A DNA stretch of 64,000 nucleotides from Hybos culiciformis (lineage: Eukaryota; Arthropoda; Insecta; Diptera; Hybotidae). The stretch is from assembly GCA_964007475.1 (NCBI GenBank), contig OZ023273.1:134203308-134267307 (forward strand), in the 5' to 3' direction. The translations under genes and the position numbers were made by a program. Positions 52,949-64,000 of this stretch are shown here, piece after piece. The notes under the pieces were generated by a model. The model saw only the letters and a list, made by a program, of their open reading frames with translations. It was not told the DNA's origin and made no database searches. Position 1 is the stretch's first letter. Every line of letters starts with the position of its first letter.

Positions 52949-54503
52949 AACATTTAAAAATATTATAAATGAATATTAAATCCCATTACTATGTATTTAT
53001 AATTTTCATGAATTTTTTCTTTAACATGCCACACCTTGCAATTTCCAATGTGTATAGGTATAAATATTATTATCAAAATGTCCATTAATATATAAAAACT
53101 TTCTAAATTTATTACTTTCAAAAAATAGTAATTAAAGTAATTAGAAAAACCAATATGGTAACAACCGCAACATCTTTACATGTCCTTAGTTTATCATATA
53201 CTTTATGTATTTTAAAAATTCATTTAAATTTATGTTATAAAATCTTAATAATTTCCATAATTTCTTTGGGGACGGAACAAAAAATTATAAACAAAAAACA
53301 AATTTAGAATAATAATAAACCAACATAAATGTGGCTTCTAATTTATAAAAAGAAATACCGAAAAATTGGTATTTTCATAAAACGAATTCGTGTTATATAA
53401 AAATATAAGAAATATTTTTTTTCTTGAGCTTTTTAACATATAGTTTTACCATAACATTGTTGTCAAAATAAATAAAGCCTTTTAAAAACTTTTAAATTAG
53501 ATATTTGAACTACATATACTCGAGCCCAGGAGATCATTAGTTTAAATTTTAAATAATTTTATCTTCAAATTTTTGTTTTAAGTCAAAGATAATAAATATT
53601 GTAAATATTAAACATTTAATTTCCAAGGTGTGATTTTAATATGCAATTTAACCTTATTTTTAAAACCTCGAAAAAATAATAACGTTTTCGTTTTATGTAA
53701 TTTCTTCTGTTTAATTAATTTTTTGTTTTTCAAAATTCTTTTAAAAGTTCACGGTTTAATTCCAAAAAAATTATGTAAATAAAAAAAAGTAATGTTTTGA
53801 AGGTTTTTCTTAAGGTATAAAAATTTCTGTATAACATTTATAAAAACATCTGGGACTTAACTAATGTTTTACTTTATACTAATAATATTGTAAAATTTTG
53901 TAATTAAAGAAAATTCAAATCAACCGTACATGTATGGAATGCATGACACACTCATAAAATTTTCTTTATGAAAACAATAATATAGTTTTCGTTTTAATTA
54001 TACGTGAAAAGTAAAGAATTAAAAATAAAATAATAATATCAAGAGAGTCTAACGTTCAAGAACTGATTTTATCTAATTATAAAATAATCTCTTTAAAAGC
54101 AGTGACAAACTGTAGTTTATTTTAATTATTCTAATTTTCCTGTATGTAGGTATACACATTTTTTTATTTTGCTGTGTTTAAAAATAGGGTTTTTTTCATT
54201 ATTTTTATCACTTTTTTCTTCTAAATAATCTTCCTTTGCGACAAAGTGTTTAGAAAAGCAAATATGTGTTATACAGCTATAGAACTAATGGTATACAAAA
54301 ATTTTTTTTCACTTTAATTTTTTGCAGTGTTTTATTAATCATAAATTTTATTACCATCAAAATGATTTCATAGATTTCATAACTAATTCATAATCAGATA
54401 CAGCGTTCAAGCGAACTAGTGAAAAAGTTTAGAAAGGTTAGATATTTTCCACAGTAAGAAGACATATAGCTGGTATACTGTTATGTTTAATATATTTGTT
54501 CAT
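52949..54503. other. AT-rich non-coding stretch, no gene seen
   Basis: No exon, RNA gene or transposon end recognised between the triple repeat and the next MITE. Confidence 0.6.
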
Positions 54504-54510
54504 ACACATA

Positions 54511-55024
54511 TAGGGTTTCCATACTCGGTTATCGAGTACTCGGTTACTCGGTTATTTTCCTGTTTTTTACATTACTCGAAAATCGGTTTTTCGGCTTTAA
54601 TATTCGGTTATTATTTAAACAATTTTGTAGAGGCAAAATAAATATCAAATGAACTCAAATTGAAAAAAATTGTGTAAGTACAGGCTTTGAAAAAAATATA
54701 GTTTTGGTTTTTTGTTTTAAAAATTGCAGTCCAAATTCAAATCTAGTGAAAGCATGTAAGTATGCTTTTCAAAAAAATTGTTTTGGTTCTTCTTTTAAAT
54801 TTGAAAATAAGTTTATTCGACAAATTGGAAACTTCGAAACGTTAGATGTACTAATTTTTTAAAAATGTTTTAATTAATGTTATAATTTTAATTAAAAATG
54901 TAACATAAAATACATAACATAAAATTTTTTTTTAAATACTCGGTTAATCGAGTACTCGGTTAATTTTCCTTAAAGATACTCGAAAACTCGGTTAATTGAT
55001 TTTGCCGAGTAATTGGAAACCCTA
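54511..55024. mobile_element. hAT-like MITE, 514 bp, with ACTCGGTTA subterminal repeats
   Basis: The left end TAGGGTTTCCATACTCGG and the inverted right end TAGGGTTTCCAATTACTCGG are clear terminal inverted repeats. The flanks share ACACATA (54504-54510 and 55025-55031), close to the 8 bp duplication of hAT elements. Both subterminal regions repeat ACTCGGTTA/ATCGAGTACTCGG several times in both orientations (54526-54606 and 54937-54990), likely transposase-binding sites. The middle is AT-rich and non-coding. The superfamily call rests on terminus style and duplication length. Confidence 0.75.
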
Positions 55025-55031
55025 ACACATA

Positions 55032-56704
55032 CAACAATGCATAAAACTTTTGAGAAACTCATTTTTGATTTTAGAGTACTTAATACACGGATTTAAAAAT
55101 AGTCACAGATTTAAAAATAATGTCAAATCTGCTAAATCGAAGTTGTGGCATTTCAAGATTGGAATGTTTTTTGTTCGATATAAAAAACAACATTATAGGT
55201 ATTTCACAATAATGAAAAACCTAATATACAATCATGTGGATGCTAACTGATACATTTGGAGTCATGACACATTATAAAGTAAGAACAATATTAGCATCAC
55301 GAGTCAAACTGAAAAGATGAATATAAAACATCAAATTCCGACTACAAGCATGCAAGCATTTTTTTTTTTGATCAACATAATACCATATCATAATCATAAA
55401 TTATTTTTTAATTCTCAACTTTACATATTGAGCTTTAAGTTATCCTTCATAAACTTTCTATATATTAAAGAATTGTATAGACTCGTTTATGAACTGAATA
55501 TGTATGTAGTTCTTTGACAGCTTTTTTTATTTATTTTTTTAAACTTTGCAACTTTTGTTAAAAAAAAATATTTTTTTTATCATAAATTTATGTAAACTTT
55601 AATATATTATACATGTATAAGCGTATAAGTTTTATTATGTATACTTAATTTTTGAGCTCATAACTAAACTGGGAATAATAACTGTACAAAAATGAAAATA
55701 ATTTTTACGAGACAAGGTGAACTTTTTTTTAATGTTTTTTTTGTCACCAACACCTTTTTCAATAAAATATCTAGAGAGAAATTAGAGAAATAAAAAATGT
55801 TTTATAGTTAAATGTACAAGGAAAAATGTTTTTTTATAAATTTTTCGTTTAAGCTTCCAAAATTGTATGTTATAAGCAAGTCAGACTTCGTTGTGGCTGT
55901 CTTCTGGTTTTTCTTTAAAAAAAAAGGAATATAGTGGCTTTGCGAATCTAGTGGCTTTGCGAATCTAGTGACTTTGCGAATCTAGTGGCTTTGCGAATCT
56001 AGTGACTTTGTGAATTCCAAAAATAATTTTTGCCAATGTACTAGATTTCAATATATTTGTGTTTCTTTCCTCGATAAGATTTTTATCATTTTTTCTTAAT
56101 TAAAGAAAAATTATGCAGTAATATATGCAGATATGTATAATAGTGATTATTGTTAAAGAATAAGGCATGACGTAGGTAGTGCTAACAAAATTGTTATTTT
56201 TGCATTTGATATGCTGAAGCAAAATTTCAAATGAAAAACAGATTTTTTCCTTTTCTTTTAAGAATTTGAGCATATAACTTCTTTTGTTATGTGATTTTTT
56301 TTCTTTTATACGAGTCAATTAATTGTGTCTATAGCCCTTGGTTTAGTTTATTTAAGTCTTTTACTTAAATTTCAGTAAAAAAAAATTAAAATATGTTATA
56401 AAATCCTATTTTCAGCTTCTTGCACTGTATTTTATAACTTGAGGGTTATGCAAGAACAATATGTATTTTAATTATGTTAGTATAAAATATTTTTTTTATT
56501 AATATTTAATGCTGTGTCATATTTTTATCCTTTATGTTTTTACACATTTTTTGTACAAATATACGAAAAAGAGATACGGGTTTAAAAAAGGATAAAAATG
56601 TATTTTATTCAAATATGAAAACCATAAAAACATTGACGATTTAAATGTTTTTTTTTTATATAAAAAAACTTAACAAAACTTTAATTTAAATTTGCAATTT
56701 CATA
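55032..56704. other. AT-rich non-coding stretch with one minisatellite
   Basis: No gene supported; the open frames at 55050-55250, 55317-55517 and 56100-56318 have low-complexity products and no motif. It contains the 17 bp minisatellite at 55933-56017. Confidence 0.6.
55933..56017. repeat. 17 bp minisatellite, five units
   Basis: Five consecutive units of AGTGGCTTTGCGAATCT, the third and fifth with GTGAC in place of GTGGC and the last one partly decayed (TTTGTGAATTC). The unit is much richer in G+C than the surroundings. The alternation of the two variants suggests duplication of a two-unit block. Confidence 0.95.
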
Positions 56705-56717
56705 AACTATTTTATTA

Positions 56718-57063
56718 ATAATAATTTTTTTTTTTTTTTTAATAGTAATAGTGTATTTCATTTTCTTGTAAAGTTCAGTACATAATATTTTATTTTAACT
56801 TAAGAACTATATAGAAACTTATAATCTATAAAAAAAAAACTTATAATGCACAAAAAATGAAATAAACTCAACATTGACAAAAGTTGTCGTCTGTTGTGAG
56901 AGACTAAAAAAAAACTGCGAAATTTTTCTTTTCGTTTATAATCAATAGAACGAAATTTAATAACCAAATTATATATATATTTAATAATATATATTTAATA
57001 AAAGTTTTGAATCCTACAAAACGCCATAACAAAGAAAAAAGAAGTACAAAACTAGTAGTTAAA
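56718..57063 (-). other. LINE 3' untranslated region and poly-A tail
   Basis: Sequence from the ORF2 stop to the poly-A tail, written as T16 at 56725-56740 on the plus strand. It is AT-rich with several A and T runs. A frame overlapping the ORF2 end and this region (56904-57158) is out of frame with ORF2 and is not credited as a gene. Confidence 0.7.
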
Positions 57064-60000
57064 TCAAAAATTAAATTCGTCGACAAGCCGAATTCTGTAC
57101 ATAAAAGCCATGCTAACAAATTTATACAAACCATCCCAACCAACATCTGAAAGTCCATTTAATAAATCTAAGATTTCTTCCATATCCAAATTATTTTTTT
57201 GCAAGTATTTTCTACGAAATTCAGATAAGATTGGACAAATACCAACAAAATGCACAATATCTTCTACAGCATTTAGATCACAGAGTGAACACCTCTGACT
57301 GTTTGAGACTCTACTAGTCGAATTTAGCCCCACTAACCCGCTTCTGACTTTAAAAATCCAAGCGATCTTTGATTTTGAAAATTTATTTTGAAAATAGTTA
57401 ACGCCGACTGTACTATCTAGGAATTTATAAATTCCATGTGAACTGATTTTAGCTCTTTCCTCATTAATTTTAATTTTTTCGCTCCTTAAGTGAACTAAAG
57501 TTTTATTGATTGAATCTTTCCAATCATCTTCAAAAAAAGGGACTGAGCTCCAATCGAATGCATCCTCAGAAAGTTCTCCCCACCTCCTGAACCAGTACGT
57601 GTTTTTTTCCAGGATTTTTTTTGACAATATATGGGGTAATCTAGAAACTTCATATTTAAATAGTGTTTTGACAACATATTCCATATGCAACTTTAAAGTA
57701 TAAAGGTGCAAATCCAAAATTCCGGTCTCTAAATCTAAAATGTAATTAGGGGTCCATTGTGGCAAACCAAATAATCTTTTTATAAAAAACCTTTGAAACC
57801 TATCCACCTCTTCGAAATTTCCAAAGCCCCAGACCTGCGCAGCATAACAATAAATTGCCCGCGAAACTGCCTCGAAGAGTTTGTACTTAGATCCGAAATC
57901 TATATTTCTCTTCCCAAAAAAGGTTCCCCATATATTATTGATATTATTTTTAGCTTTACCTTCTCTCAGCTTTAAATGCTGTCCTATTACCAAGCCAGGA
58001 GTAAGATGTACTCCAAGGTAACAGTAGCTGCTCACTATTTCAATTTCACTTCCTGAGAAGAACCACTTTTCGATTTTCGATCGTCTACCCTTACCAAAAA
58101 CCATTACTTTGGATTTGTCCATATTCACTGTAAGATTCCACATCTTACAGTAAATCTCCAAGTTTCCGATCATTCGCTGCAGCTCCGCCGCATCGTCAGC
58201 CAGAATCACGCAATCATCGGCGTACATGAGAACCCGAACCAGCAAGTCATCAATCTTAAGCCCTCCCCCCAAAAAATCATGTAAATCATTCAGAAACAAA
58301 GCAAAAAGCATCTTTGTATCAAACAATTCTGACAATTCCTGCCCGTCCCAGACTGCCGCTTTATTTTCTACATAAAGATTTTTTATGAGATTCAGAAACT
58401 TCGTAGCCACGCCCATGCAGCTTAGTTTGTAAAAAAGTGCCTTACGATCAATAGAATCAAAAGCTGCCTTAAAATCTACAAAGAAACAGTACACCTTTTT
58501 ATTCTCAAGATTTTTTAACTTAATAACATTAAACAAATTAAAGATATTATCTACAGTCGAGTAATTAGGTCTGAATCCGGACTGATACTCATTTAATATT
58601 TTGTGTTTGCATACCCAAGACTCCAATCTGTTTTGCAGAATACCCATCAGAATTTTCGCGACACAATTCATAAAAGAAATGCCACGATAATTTTCAACTC
58701 TATTGGGATCGTTTTTTTTAAATATTGGAAATATCACAGCATTATTAAACGAATTCTCCGTTTCGCCTGACTGCAACATTTTATCGTAGACCAAGGCCAA
58801 GCGATCAACAAAGTTTTCCGGAGCATGGATAAAGAATTCATAGGGAACCCGATCCTGTCCTGGTGCCTTGTTTGCTTTTACTTTCTTCAAAAACTTTATA
58901 ATTTCATCGGCTGCAATTTGTTTATCCAAAATTTGATCATGAAGGAAAGGAACTGCGTATTGGATAGGAGGTGCCAGAATAGGTGGGTTCAGCAGGAGAG
59001 AAAAGTATTCTTTGAAATCCCTGGCTCTTAAATCACCCCCTATTTTAAATTCTTTTTTCTTGAGTTCCTTAACCAGCTTCCACCAATCTTCTGAATTTTT
59101 AACTTTATTTATTTTTTGTAGTAATACGCTATTGTATTGTGCTTTTTTAACTCTACACAGATTTTTATAATAGTGATTTGCTTCTAAATATCTTTCTTTA
59201 TTACTATGCTCATTACAGTTTCTCCATACCTTTAAAAAATACAAACTTAATTTTCTGGAATTGTGACATTCAAGGTCAAACCATTTCTGCTTAAAATTAA
59301 TCAAATTATTTGAGGCTTGAGGATGCAGTGAGCTTTTTATGGAACCAACAAGAGCTCCTGCCGATAATTCAGACTCTGATAATTGATTTACATTAAATTC
59401 TAATTTTTTCCTAAAATCCTGCAACACATTCTGATTAAATCTTAATTTAGGTAAAAGTTTAAGTTTATTATTTCCTTTCTCCCCGCTTTTCAAGTTTAAC
59501 TTTAAAACTATTGGGAGATGGTCAGACCAGATCTGCTCCTCTACAGTCAGACTCTTAACTATAGGTAACACATCCAAAGAAACTGAACATAAATCAATAA
59601 CTGACGAGCCTAGAGATGATATGTACGTCCATTGCCCTTCCTTATCTCCTTCACATCTACCATTCAAAATAACCAACCCATAGTCGTTACAAAATTCTAT
59701 AAAATCTTTACCTCTTTTATTAACTACAATATCTTTAGAAACACGAGTCATCGATATTCTATCACTATCTATACAATCATTGGTATAAGATTGATTCAAC
59801 TGACCCAGTCGAGCATTACAATCCCCCATTAAGATCGAAGGAGAGTCTAGCTGTTGGAAAACAATTTTCAAATCATCTAATTGTGAACTCCATGTTTCGT
59901 TTCTTAAATAAGTAGGCACGATAGAGTATACTTCACTATTTGCAGTTATTAAGGAGAGAAATTCAATATTATTTGTTACTTTAAATTCAATCTTACAACC

Positions 60001-60438
60001 CTTATCTACTATATTCTCATTAAATCCATAAAGACCTCCTCCAATGGCTCTTCCATGTACATTGACACGATGTGCCGGTCTCCAATATAACTTAAAATCA
60101 GGGAAATATTTGTAATACAGCTGGTAGTTTTTTTCTTCTACATGCGTTTCATGAAGTACAAAAATATCGTGCCCCCTCAAATACCTAAAAAACTCGGAAA
60201 ATAGAAACTTGTTAGCAAGACCATGACAATTATAAGACACAATTTTAATAAGATCGTAATTTTCTTTTTTTTCAGATATATTATTTACCTTCACTTTACC
60301 TTCTTCTTTCTCCACCAACGAATTATATTTTTCAAAACCTTTTTTATTCATGACAATATTTTTAGTTTTATAAATTTTCTTACTCAAAACATTATTTTTT
60401 TTCCTATTAATTTTTTTATTTTTATATTTAGAATTCAA
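57064..60438 (-). CDS. LINE ORF2: AP endonuclease and reverse transcriptase, with RT deletion
   Basis: A product of 1124 residues. An APE-type endonuclease spans about 65-315: SYNCHG (68-73), HETHVEE (96-102), GDCNAR (205-210) and SDHLP (305-309) carry the expected catalytic and metal-binding residues. The reverse transcriptase covers about 500-815: KAPGQD (524-529), NYRGIS (583-588), the DFKAAFDSID block with catalytic Asp655, and YADD (739-742). A C-terminal CCHC finger uses C1050, C1053, H1063 and C1068. Such proteins nick the target and copy the RNA onto it. Oddity: SELFDTK at 703-709 runs directly into MLFALFLNDL, whereas relatives have a GxxQGxxxSP segment before LFxLFxNDL. An in-frame loss of roughly 10-13 residues (junction near 58311) seems to have removed this conserved block, so activity is unlikely. 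The first Met is taken as the start; the translated part before about residue 60 is Lys/Asn-rich and of unclear importance. No RNase H domain was seen. Confidence 0.92.
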   Translation of the reverse strand: MNSKYKNKKINRKKNNVLSKKIYKTKNIVMNKKGFEKYNSLVEKEEGKVKVNNISEKKENYDLIKIVSYNCHGLANKFLFSEFFRYLRGHDIFVLHETHVEEKNYQLYYKYFPDFKLYWRPAHRVNVHGRAIGGGLYGFNENIVDKGCKIEFKVTNNIEFLSLITANSEVYSIVPTYLRNETWSSQLDDLKIVFQQLDSPSILMGDCNARLGQLNQSYTNDCIDSDRISMTRVSKDIVVNKRGKDFIEFCNDYGLVILNGRCEGDKEGQWTYISSLGSSVIDLCSVSLDVLPIVKSLTVEEQIWSDHLPIVLKLNLKSGEKGNNKLKLLPKLRFNQNVLQDFRKKLEFNVNQLSESELSAGALVGSIKSSLHPQASNNLINFKQKWFDLECHNSRKLSLYFLKVWRNCNEHSNKERYLEANHYYKNLCRVKKAQYNSVLLQKINKVKNSEDWWKLVKELKKKEFKIGGDLRARDFKEYFSLLLNPPILAPPIQYAVPFLHDQILDKQIAADEIIKFLKKVKANKAPGQDRVPYEFFIHAPENFVDRLALVYDKMLQSGETENSFNNAVIFPIFKKNDPNRVENYRGISFMNCVAKILMGILQNRLESWVCKHKILNEYQSGFRPNYSTVDNIFNLFNVIKLKNLENKKVYCFFVDFKAAFDSIDRKALFYKLSCMGVATKFLNLIKNLYVENKAAVWDGQELSELFDTKMLFALFLNDLHDFLGGGLKIDDLLVRVLMYADDCVILADDAAELQRMIGNLEIYCKMWNLTVNMDKSKVMVFGKGRRSKIEKWFFSGSEIEIVSSYCYLGVHLTPGLVIGQHLKLREGKAKNNINNIWGTFFGKRNIDFGSKYKLFEAVSRAIYCYAAQVWGFGNFEEVDRFQRFFIKRLFGLPQWTPNYILDLETGILDLHLYTLKLHMEYVVKTLFKYEVSRLPHILSKKILEKNTYWFRRWGELSEDAFDWSSVPFFEDDWKDSINKTLVHLRSEKIKINEERAKISSHGIYKFLDSTVGVNYFQNKFSKSKIAWIFKVRSGLVGLNSTSRVSNSQRCSLCDLNAVEDIVHFVGICPILSEFRRKYLQKNNLDMEEILDLLNGLSDVGWDGLYKFVSMAFMYRIRLVDEFNF

Positions 60439-60477
60439 GAAATCTTTAATACTAATCTCACTCCAGACGACCCTATA

Positions 60478-60874
60478 CTATTTTCTATAACTAATATTTT
60501 TCTGAACTAATAATTTCAAATCAAAATTTACATTGCTAAAAGTATTGCTATAAATTTCACACATTATCTTTTTCCCATCATTATCAGCATCACATTGCAG
60601 GACATCTCCCTTCCAATAAAACACCTTCCCATCAATTCTTAGTTGATCACCACGCACTACGATTTTCTTCGAATTATCAATTTTCGTAATATCCGACCTC
60701 AATTGCAACATGGCCGATCTTCTTTTTATGCCTTCAGCAGGCAAATCTTTTTCCAGGAAAATTCCTGTACCTTTCAAAAGCTTAGATGATATAAACAGAT
60801 CTTTTACTACACCAGCATCTTTTAATTCAACTAAAACCGTCATCTTATCTCTATGCTCATTTAACTTTTTCGCT
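60478..60874 (-). pseudogene. LINE ORF1, C-terminal fragment
   Basis: The open frame of 121 residues from the Met at 60843 extends upstream without a stop for ten more codons (AKKLNEHRDK) to the element boundary at 60874, so it is a truncated frame and not a complete gene. It contains LLKGTGIFLEKDLPAEGIKRR and a later KIVVRGDQLRIDGKVFYW stretch. Phrases of the form LKGTxIFIxxDL...RR.....RGxxLxxDGK are typical of the C-terminal part of ORF1 proteins in arthropod LINEs, thought to bind the element RNA. The N-terminal part, including any zinc fingers or coiled coil, is missing. It ends 39 bases before the ORF2 Met, the usual ORF1-ORF2 order. Confidence 0.75.
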
Positions 60875-60887
60875 AACTATTTTATTA

Positions 60888-63800
60888 TTCGTTATAAAAA
60901 CATTCAAAAAGTTTTCGTAAAAAAATATTATTTTATGCATTTATATGCTGCGGAGCACAACTTCTAATTTATTTCTCGTAAAATTTTATTTACGTAAATA
61001 TAAGCTCAAGCATCTTCAATTTTTTATGTAGAAACACGCGGAATTTTTCATTTAAAGTATTAAAGAAAAATGTATGTAAAATATACATAGTTTTAATGTA
61101 TTAAACATAATTTTTGGTGTAAAAGTCTCTCGAACTGATTCGCATTCTAAAAAATTCATGTATGTATTCATGAATAAAATCAATTGGTACAATGTTAACA
61201 AAAAAAATTTCATTCAATTGCTTAATAACCTCGGAAATTATACATTTTGATTTATTCGTACAAATTTTCATTAATTAGTATTTGCAAAATACAACAATTC
61301 AAAAAATTTCGATAAATTTCGACCATTAAATTAAAAATCCCCTATCATAGTACATTTTCAAAATTTATTTGCCCGAATTAGTCATATTTTCGCTTTAATA
61401 CGGGTTCCATAGATATATTTTTACTCACGCTGATTAGCTTGAAATAGCGAAATCGACACGGTCTGTAAAAGGTTACTAAAATTGTATTAATTTCATTGAA
61501 AATAAATTAATATCATAATTAAAATCTTTATACACCATATCAAATATAATCCTTAATAAAGTCCATGTTGAAACTATACGTTTTTTTTTTATCTAAACAG
61601 TTTTTTCATCACATTTTCCAATATATGTAGTTTGAAAAAAAAAAGATATTGATCCTATTTTTTCCAATACAATAAGAATGACACAGACATTTGACAGTTT
61701 TTTGATTAAATAAAAATTTATTTTGAATCAAAGTTATCACCATTTTTCCACAATTTTTATTGGCTTTGTGCATTCGTATATTCTTTCTGCATTGAAGTGA
61801 ATGATTAATGGAAAAGATAATCTTTTTATATTCATAAAATTGTTATACGTTTCAACTGTTCAAGTATACATAAAAAAATTACTAAATGTTGTGAAGTTTT
61901 GTGAAAATAAAGCGTACTTGTACTATAAAAATTTTAAAAATCTAAGAATCAGAGAAAAACACACGGTAATTAAATCGTATTTAAAAAAATTCTAGTGAAA
62001 ATGTAAAGTTAATGATATAAACAAGAATGTAAAGTAAAACAAAACCAATATTTTAGTATCAAAAACTTTAGCTTTTTTTAGTTGATTGGCAAATTGTTTT
62101 TTCCGGATTAAAATCGGATTGAACCCTGGATGTATTTAAGGATGGGTGGACTGAAGAACATTTGAAAGTTAAAAATAAATTGACATTTTCATAGAAATAT
62201 GTAAATTTCTGTGAATTATATTTGAATCAAAAGACATTTTACAGACGACTTCTTCACAATTTTATTACAAAATATTGAGATTGAAAACAATTTGTATTTG
62301 TACTTATAATCAATTAAAAATATAAAAGGACTATATATTATAGAAAATATTATTATTCCAGTCAACAACAAATTTTATTATCCTTATTTTTCATTGAATT
62401 GTTGTAATAAAATTTATGAATATATTATTGGTTTGTTGGTGTTAAATATGTGAAATTTTTATTCAAAAATTTTTCAACGTCATAAAGTTTTTTTTCAATT
62501 ATAAACCAAAAAAAAAAAGAATTCATTTTTTTTAAATCAATTATTATTATTAAACAAGTTTTTTTTTGCGAAATAATGAAATAATCCAATAAAATTTTTA
62601 TTTTATTTATTCTTAAATTATTTTGCATTCACTTTTTTGGAAAGACAAATAGTTTTAGCATACGGCATGAACGATAGCCCCAGAAAATATAAATTTAGTA
62701 CAATGGACGATTTTTTTAAAATATTTTCTACTATTGCAATTAGAGCTCCCAATTATGCTGTTATTGTTCTGGATTGAAACGTTGGTACTCGTATAATTTT
62801 TTTATAGAAATAAATTTCATCCTTCTTCAATTATCGCAATACAGTAATCCATTGTATACCAGCTTCGTGGAAAGTAAAGTGCCATACGCATATTTTGGCA
62901 TACTGACGATAGACATACATGTTATGTATCGGCTTTAGTTTTCAATATATATATCGACAAGTTTAAATTTTGATTATACATTTTAAAAAAATATATGTAT
63001 ATATTTTTCTCTAAATTTATTCCAAATTATTTACGCAAATTCTATAATGAGATTCACTCTATTTTTAGAAAACAAAACTTTATGAATTTAAAGGATAATA
63101 AAAATAATAAATAAATATGCATTTAGTCGTTAATTTAATATCATTAATATAAAAGGGCTTATGCGCTTGCCCGCACTATAGAAAACATTTTTTCTTTCTA
63201 ACACGATATCAGGTGCTTAGATATTTAACTTTATTTGTATTAAATCCAAACCAAATAAGGTAAAACAATTTATGTTATAAAAATAGATAAAAACTCTTAA
63301 TTTAATATAGCAAACAGATAACATTTATATACACCTACCTATATTCAATATATAAATTTCAAATATAATGTATAATGTAAGAATGCAATTACATAAAATA
63401 ATATTCATACAGCGTTACAAATAAGTTTTCCCAATAAAAAATAAATATGGTTCTAAAAATAATATGCTATAAAGTTTAAATAATACATATACTATACTTA
63501 TAATAATTAAGTAAAAATTAATTTTACACTGTGAAAATTCATAATAATTTATAAAACTTTAAATCTCTTATTGATATCAAACATTTAAAATATTTAAAAA
63601 CACAATTACTATCAGCTATATCAAATAAAAAATGTTATAAGTTTAAAAAAGAAAATAATAATAACTTGGACAAACAGTTATTGTTTCATTGAACTCTGTT
63701 GTCTTCGATATTAAATTTTTTTTGTCTTTTACCAAACATGTAATTATGTTGTAAATGCAATATAATTTAATACGATTAATAAAAACAGAAAAAAAATTGA

Positions 63801-64000
63801 GGTTATTGGGATTTGAAATAAATTAAAAAAAAAACTTTCAAGTTGTTTAGTTTTAATTTTAATACATTTTTAATGTCATAAAACTTTTAAATTTATGTTC
63901 GATTTACGTGGCTCTGGATATTGTTGAATTTTTTTTTTTTTTTTTTCAAAACTTTTAATACTATATAGATGCCATCAAATTTTATTTTTATATTCGTATA
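60888..64000. other. AT-rich non-coding stretch, no gene seen
   Basis: No exon, RNA gene or transposon terminus recognised. The open frames at 61801-61995 and 62425-62628 have low-complexity products. The patch at 62640-62940 is a little less AT-rich but shows no recognisable coding or structure. Confidence 0.55.

Larger units (their letters stand above)
56718..60874 (-). mobile_element. 5'-truncated LINE retrotransposon
   Basis: A minus-strand non-LTR retrotransposon of about 4.2 kb. It is bounded by a 13 bp direct repeat AACTATTTTATTA at 56705-56717 and 60875-60887. Beside the left copy lies a run of 16 T (56725-56740), which is the poly-A tail of the minus-strand element. The right boundary falls inside ORF1, whose frame stays open right up to the repeat and meets a stop immediately outside it. 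This shows a 5' truncation at integration, as is usual for target-primed reverse transcription. The order is ORF1 fragment, ORF2, then a 3' untranslated region of about 330 bp. It belongs to the endonuclease (APE)-bearing LINEs of the broad Jockey/CR1/I kind; I cannot fix the clade by eye. Confidence 0.88.

Noticed and set aside
55933..56017. CRISPR array
   Set aside because: The 17 bp units are contiguous with no spacers and the DNA is eukaryotic; it is a minisatellite.
56904..57158. Open frame of 84 codons overlapping the LINE ORF2 end as an extra LINE gene
   Set aside because: It is an out-of-frame reading of the ORF2 C-terminus and the 3' untranslated region with a hydrophobic, AT-driven composition.

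Overview
The window looks like non-coding DNA from an arthropod, most probably an insect. It is very rich in A+T (roughly four fifths by eye), is full of A and T runs, and contains no bacterial-style operons, no host protein-coding gene I can recognise and no convincing functional RNA gene. The identity rests on composition and on the kinds of transposon present; no host exon was recognised to fix the species. One assembly gap of 200 N lies at 4280-4479.

What can be supported is almost entirely mobile DNA. From left to right: a piece of a hAT-like element ending in a (TA)n tract (about 4555-4872); two short, GC-richer repeat scraps (about 11700-11850 and 16505-16600); a non-autonomous Helitron-like element with internal repeats of about 229 and 136 bp (19228-20321); a PIF/Harbinger-type MITE of 570 bp with a TAA target duplication (21249-21818); a 359 bp MITE with terminal inverted repeats of about 90 bp (22190-22548); then some 22 kb with little more than an (ATT)n microsatellite. 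At 44743-46388 a hAT-like element carries two later insertions, a second hAT-like MITE with an 8 bp target duplication and a 647 bp Tc1/mariner-type foldback MITE flanked by TA. A probable tRNA-derived SINE on the minus strand follows (about 46636-46775).

The most unusual feature is an element of about 1.37 kb present in three near-identical direct copies (47485-48860, 50212-51575, 51576-52948). Copies 2 and 3 abut head to tail without a spare base. Each copy has a 5' cluster of palindromic short repeats, a middle part that resembles a captured promoter and first exon, and a 3' half made of three successive long hairpins, the last reaching the 3' end. It lacks terminal inverted repeats and a visible target duplication, so I favour a Helitron/Helentron (DINE-like) non-autonomous element, possibly an undescribed family.

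Further right are a 514 bp hAT-like MITE (54511-55024), a 17 bp minisatellite (55933-56017) and a 5'-truncated LINE on the minus strand (56718-60874). The LINE keeps the end of ORF1, a long ORF2 (endonuclease, reverse transcriptase, CCHC finger) and a poly-A tail, and is bounded by a 13 bp target duplication. Its reverse transcriptase reads through in frame but appears to have lost the block between the first catalytic aspartate and YADD, so it is probably dead despite its open frame. The last 3 kb shows nothing I can name.
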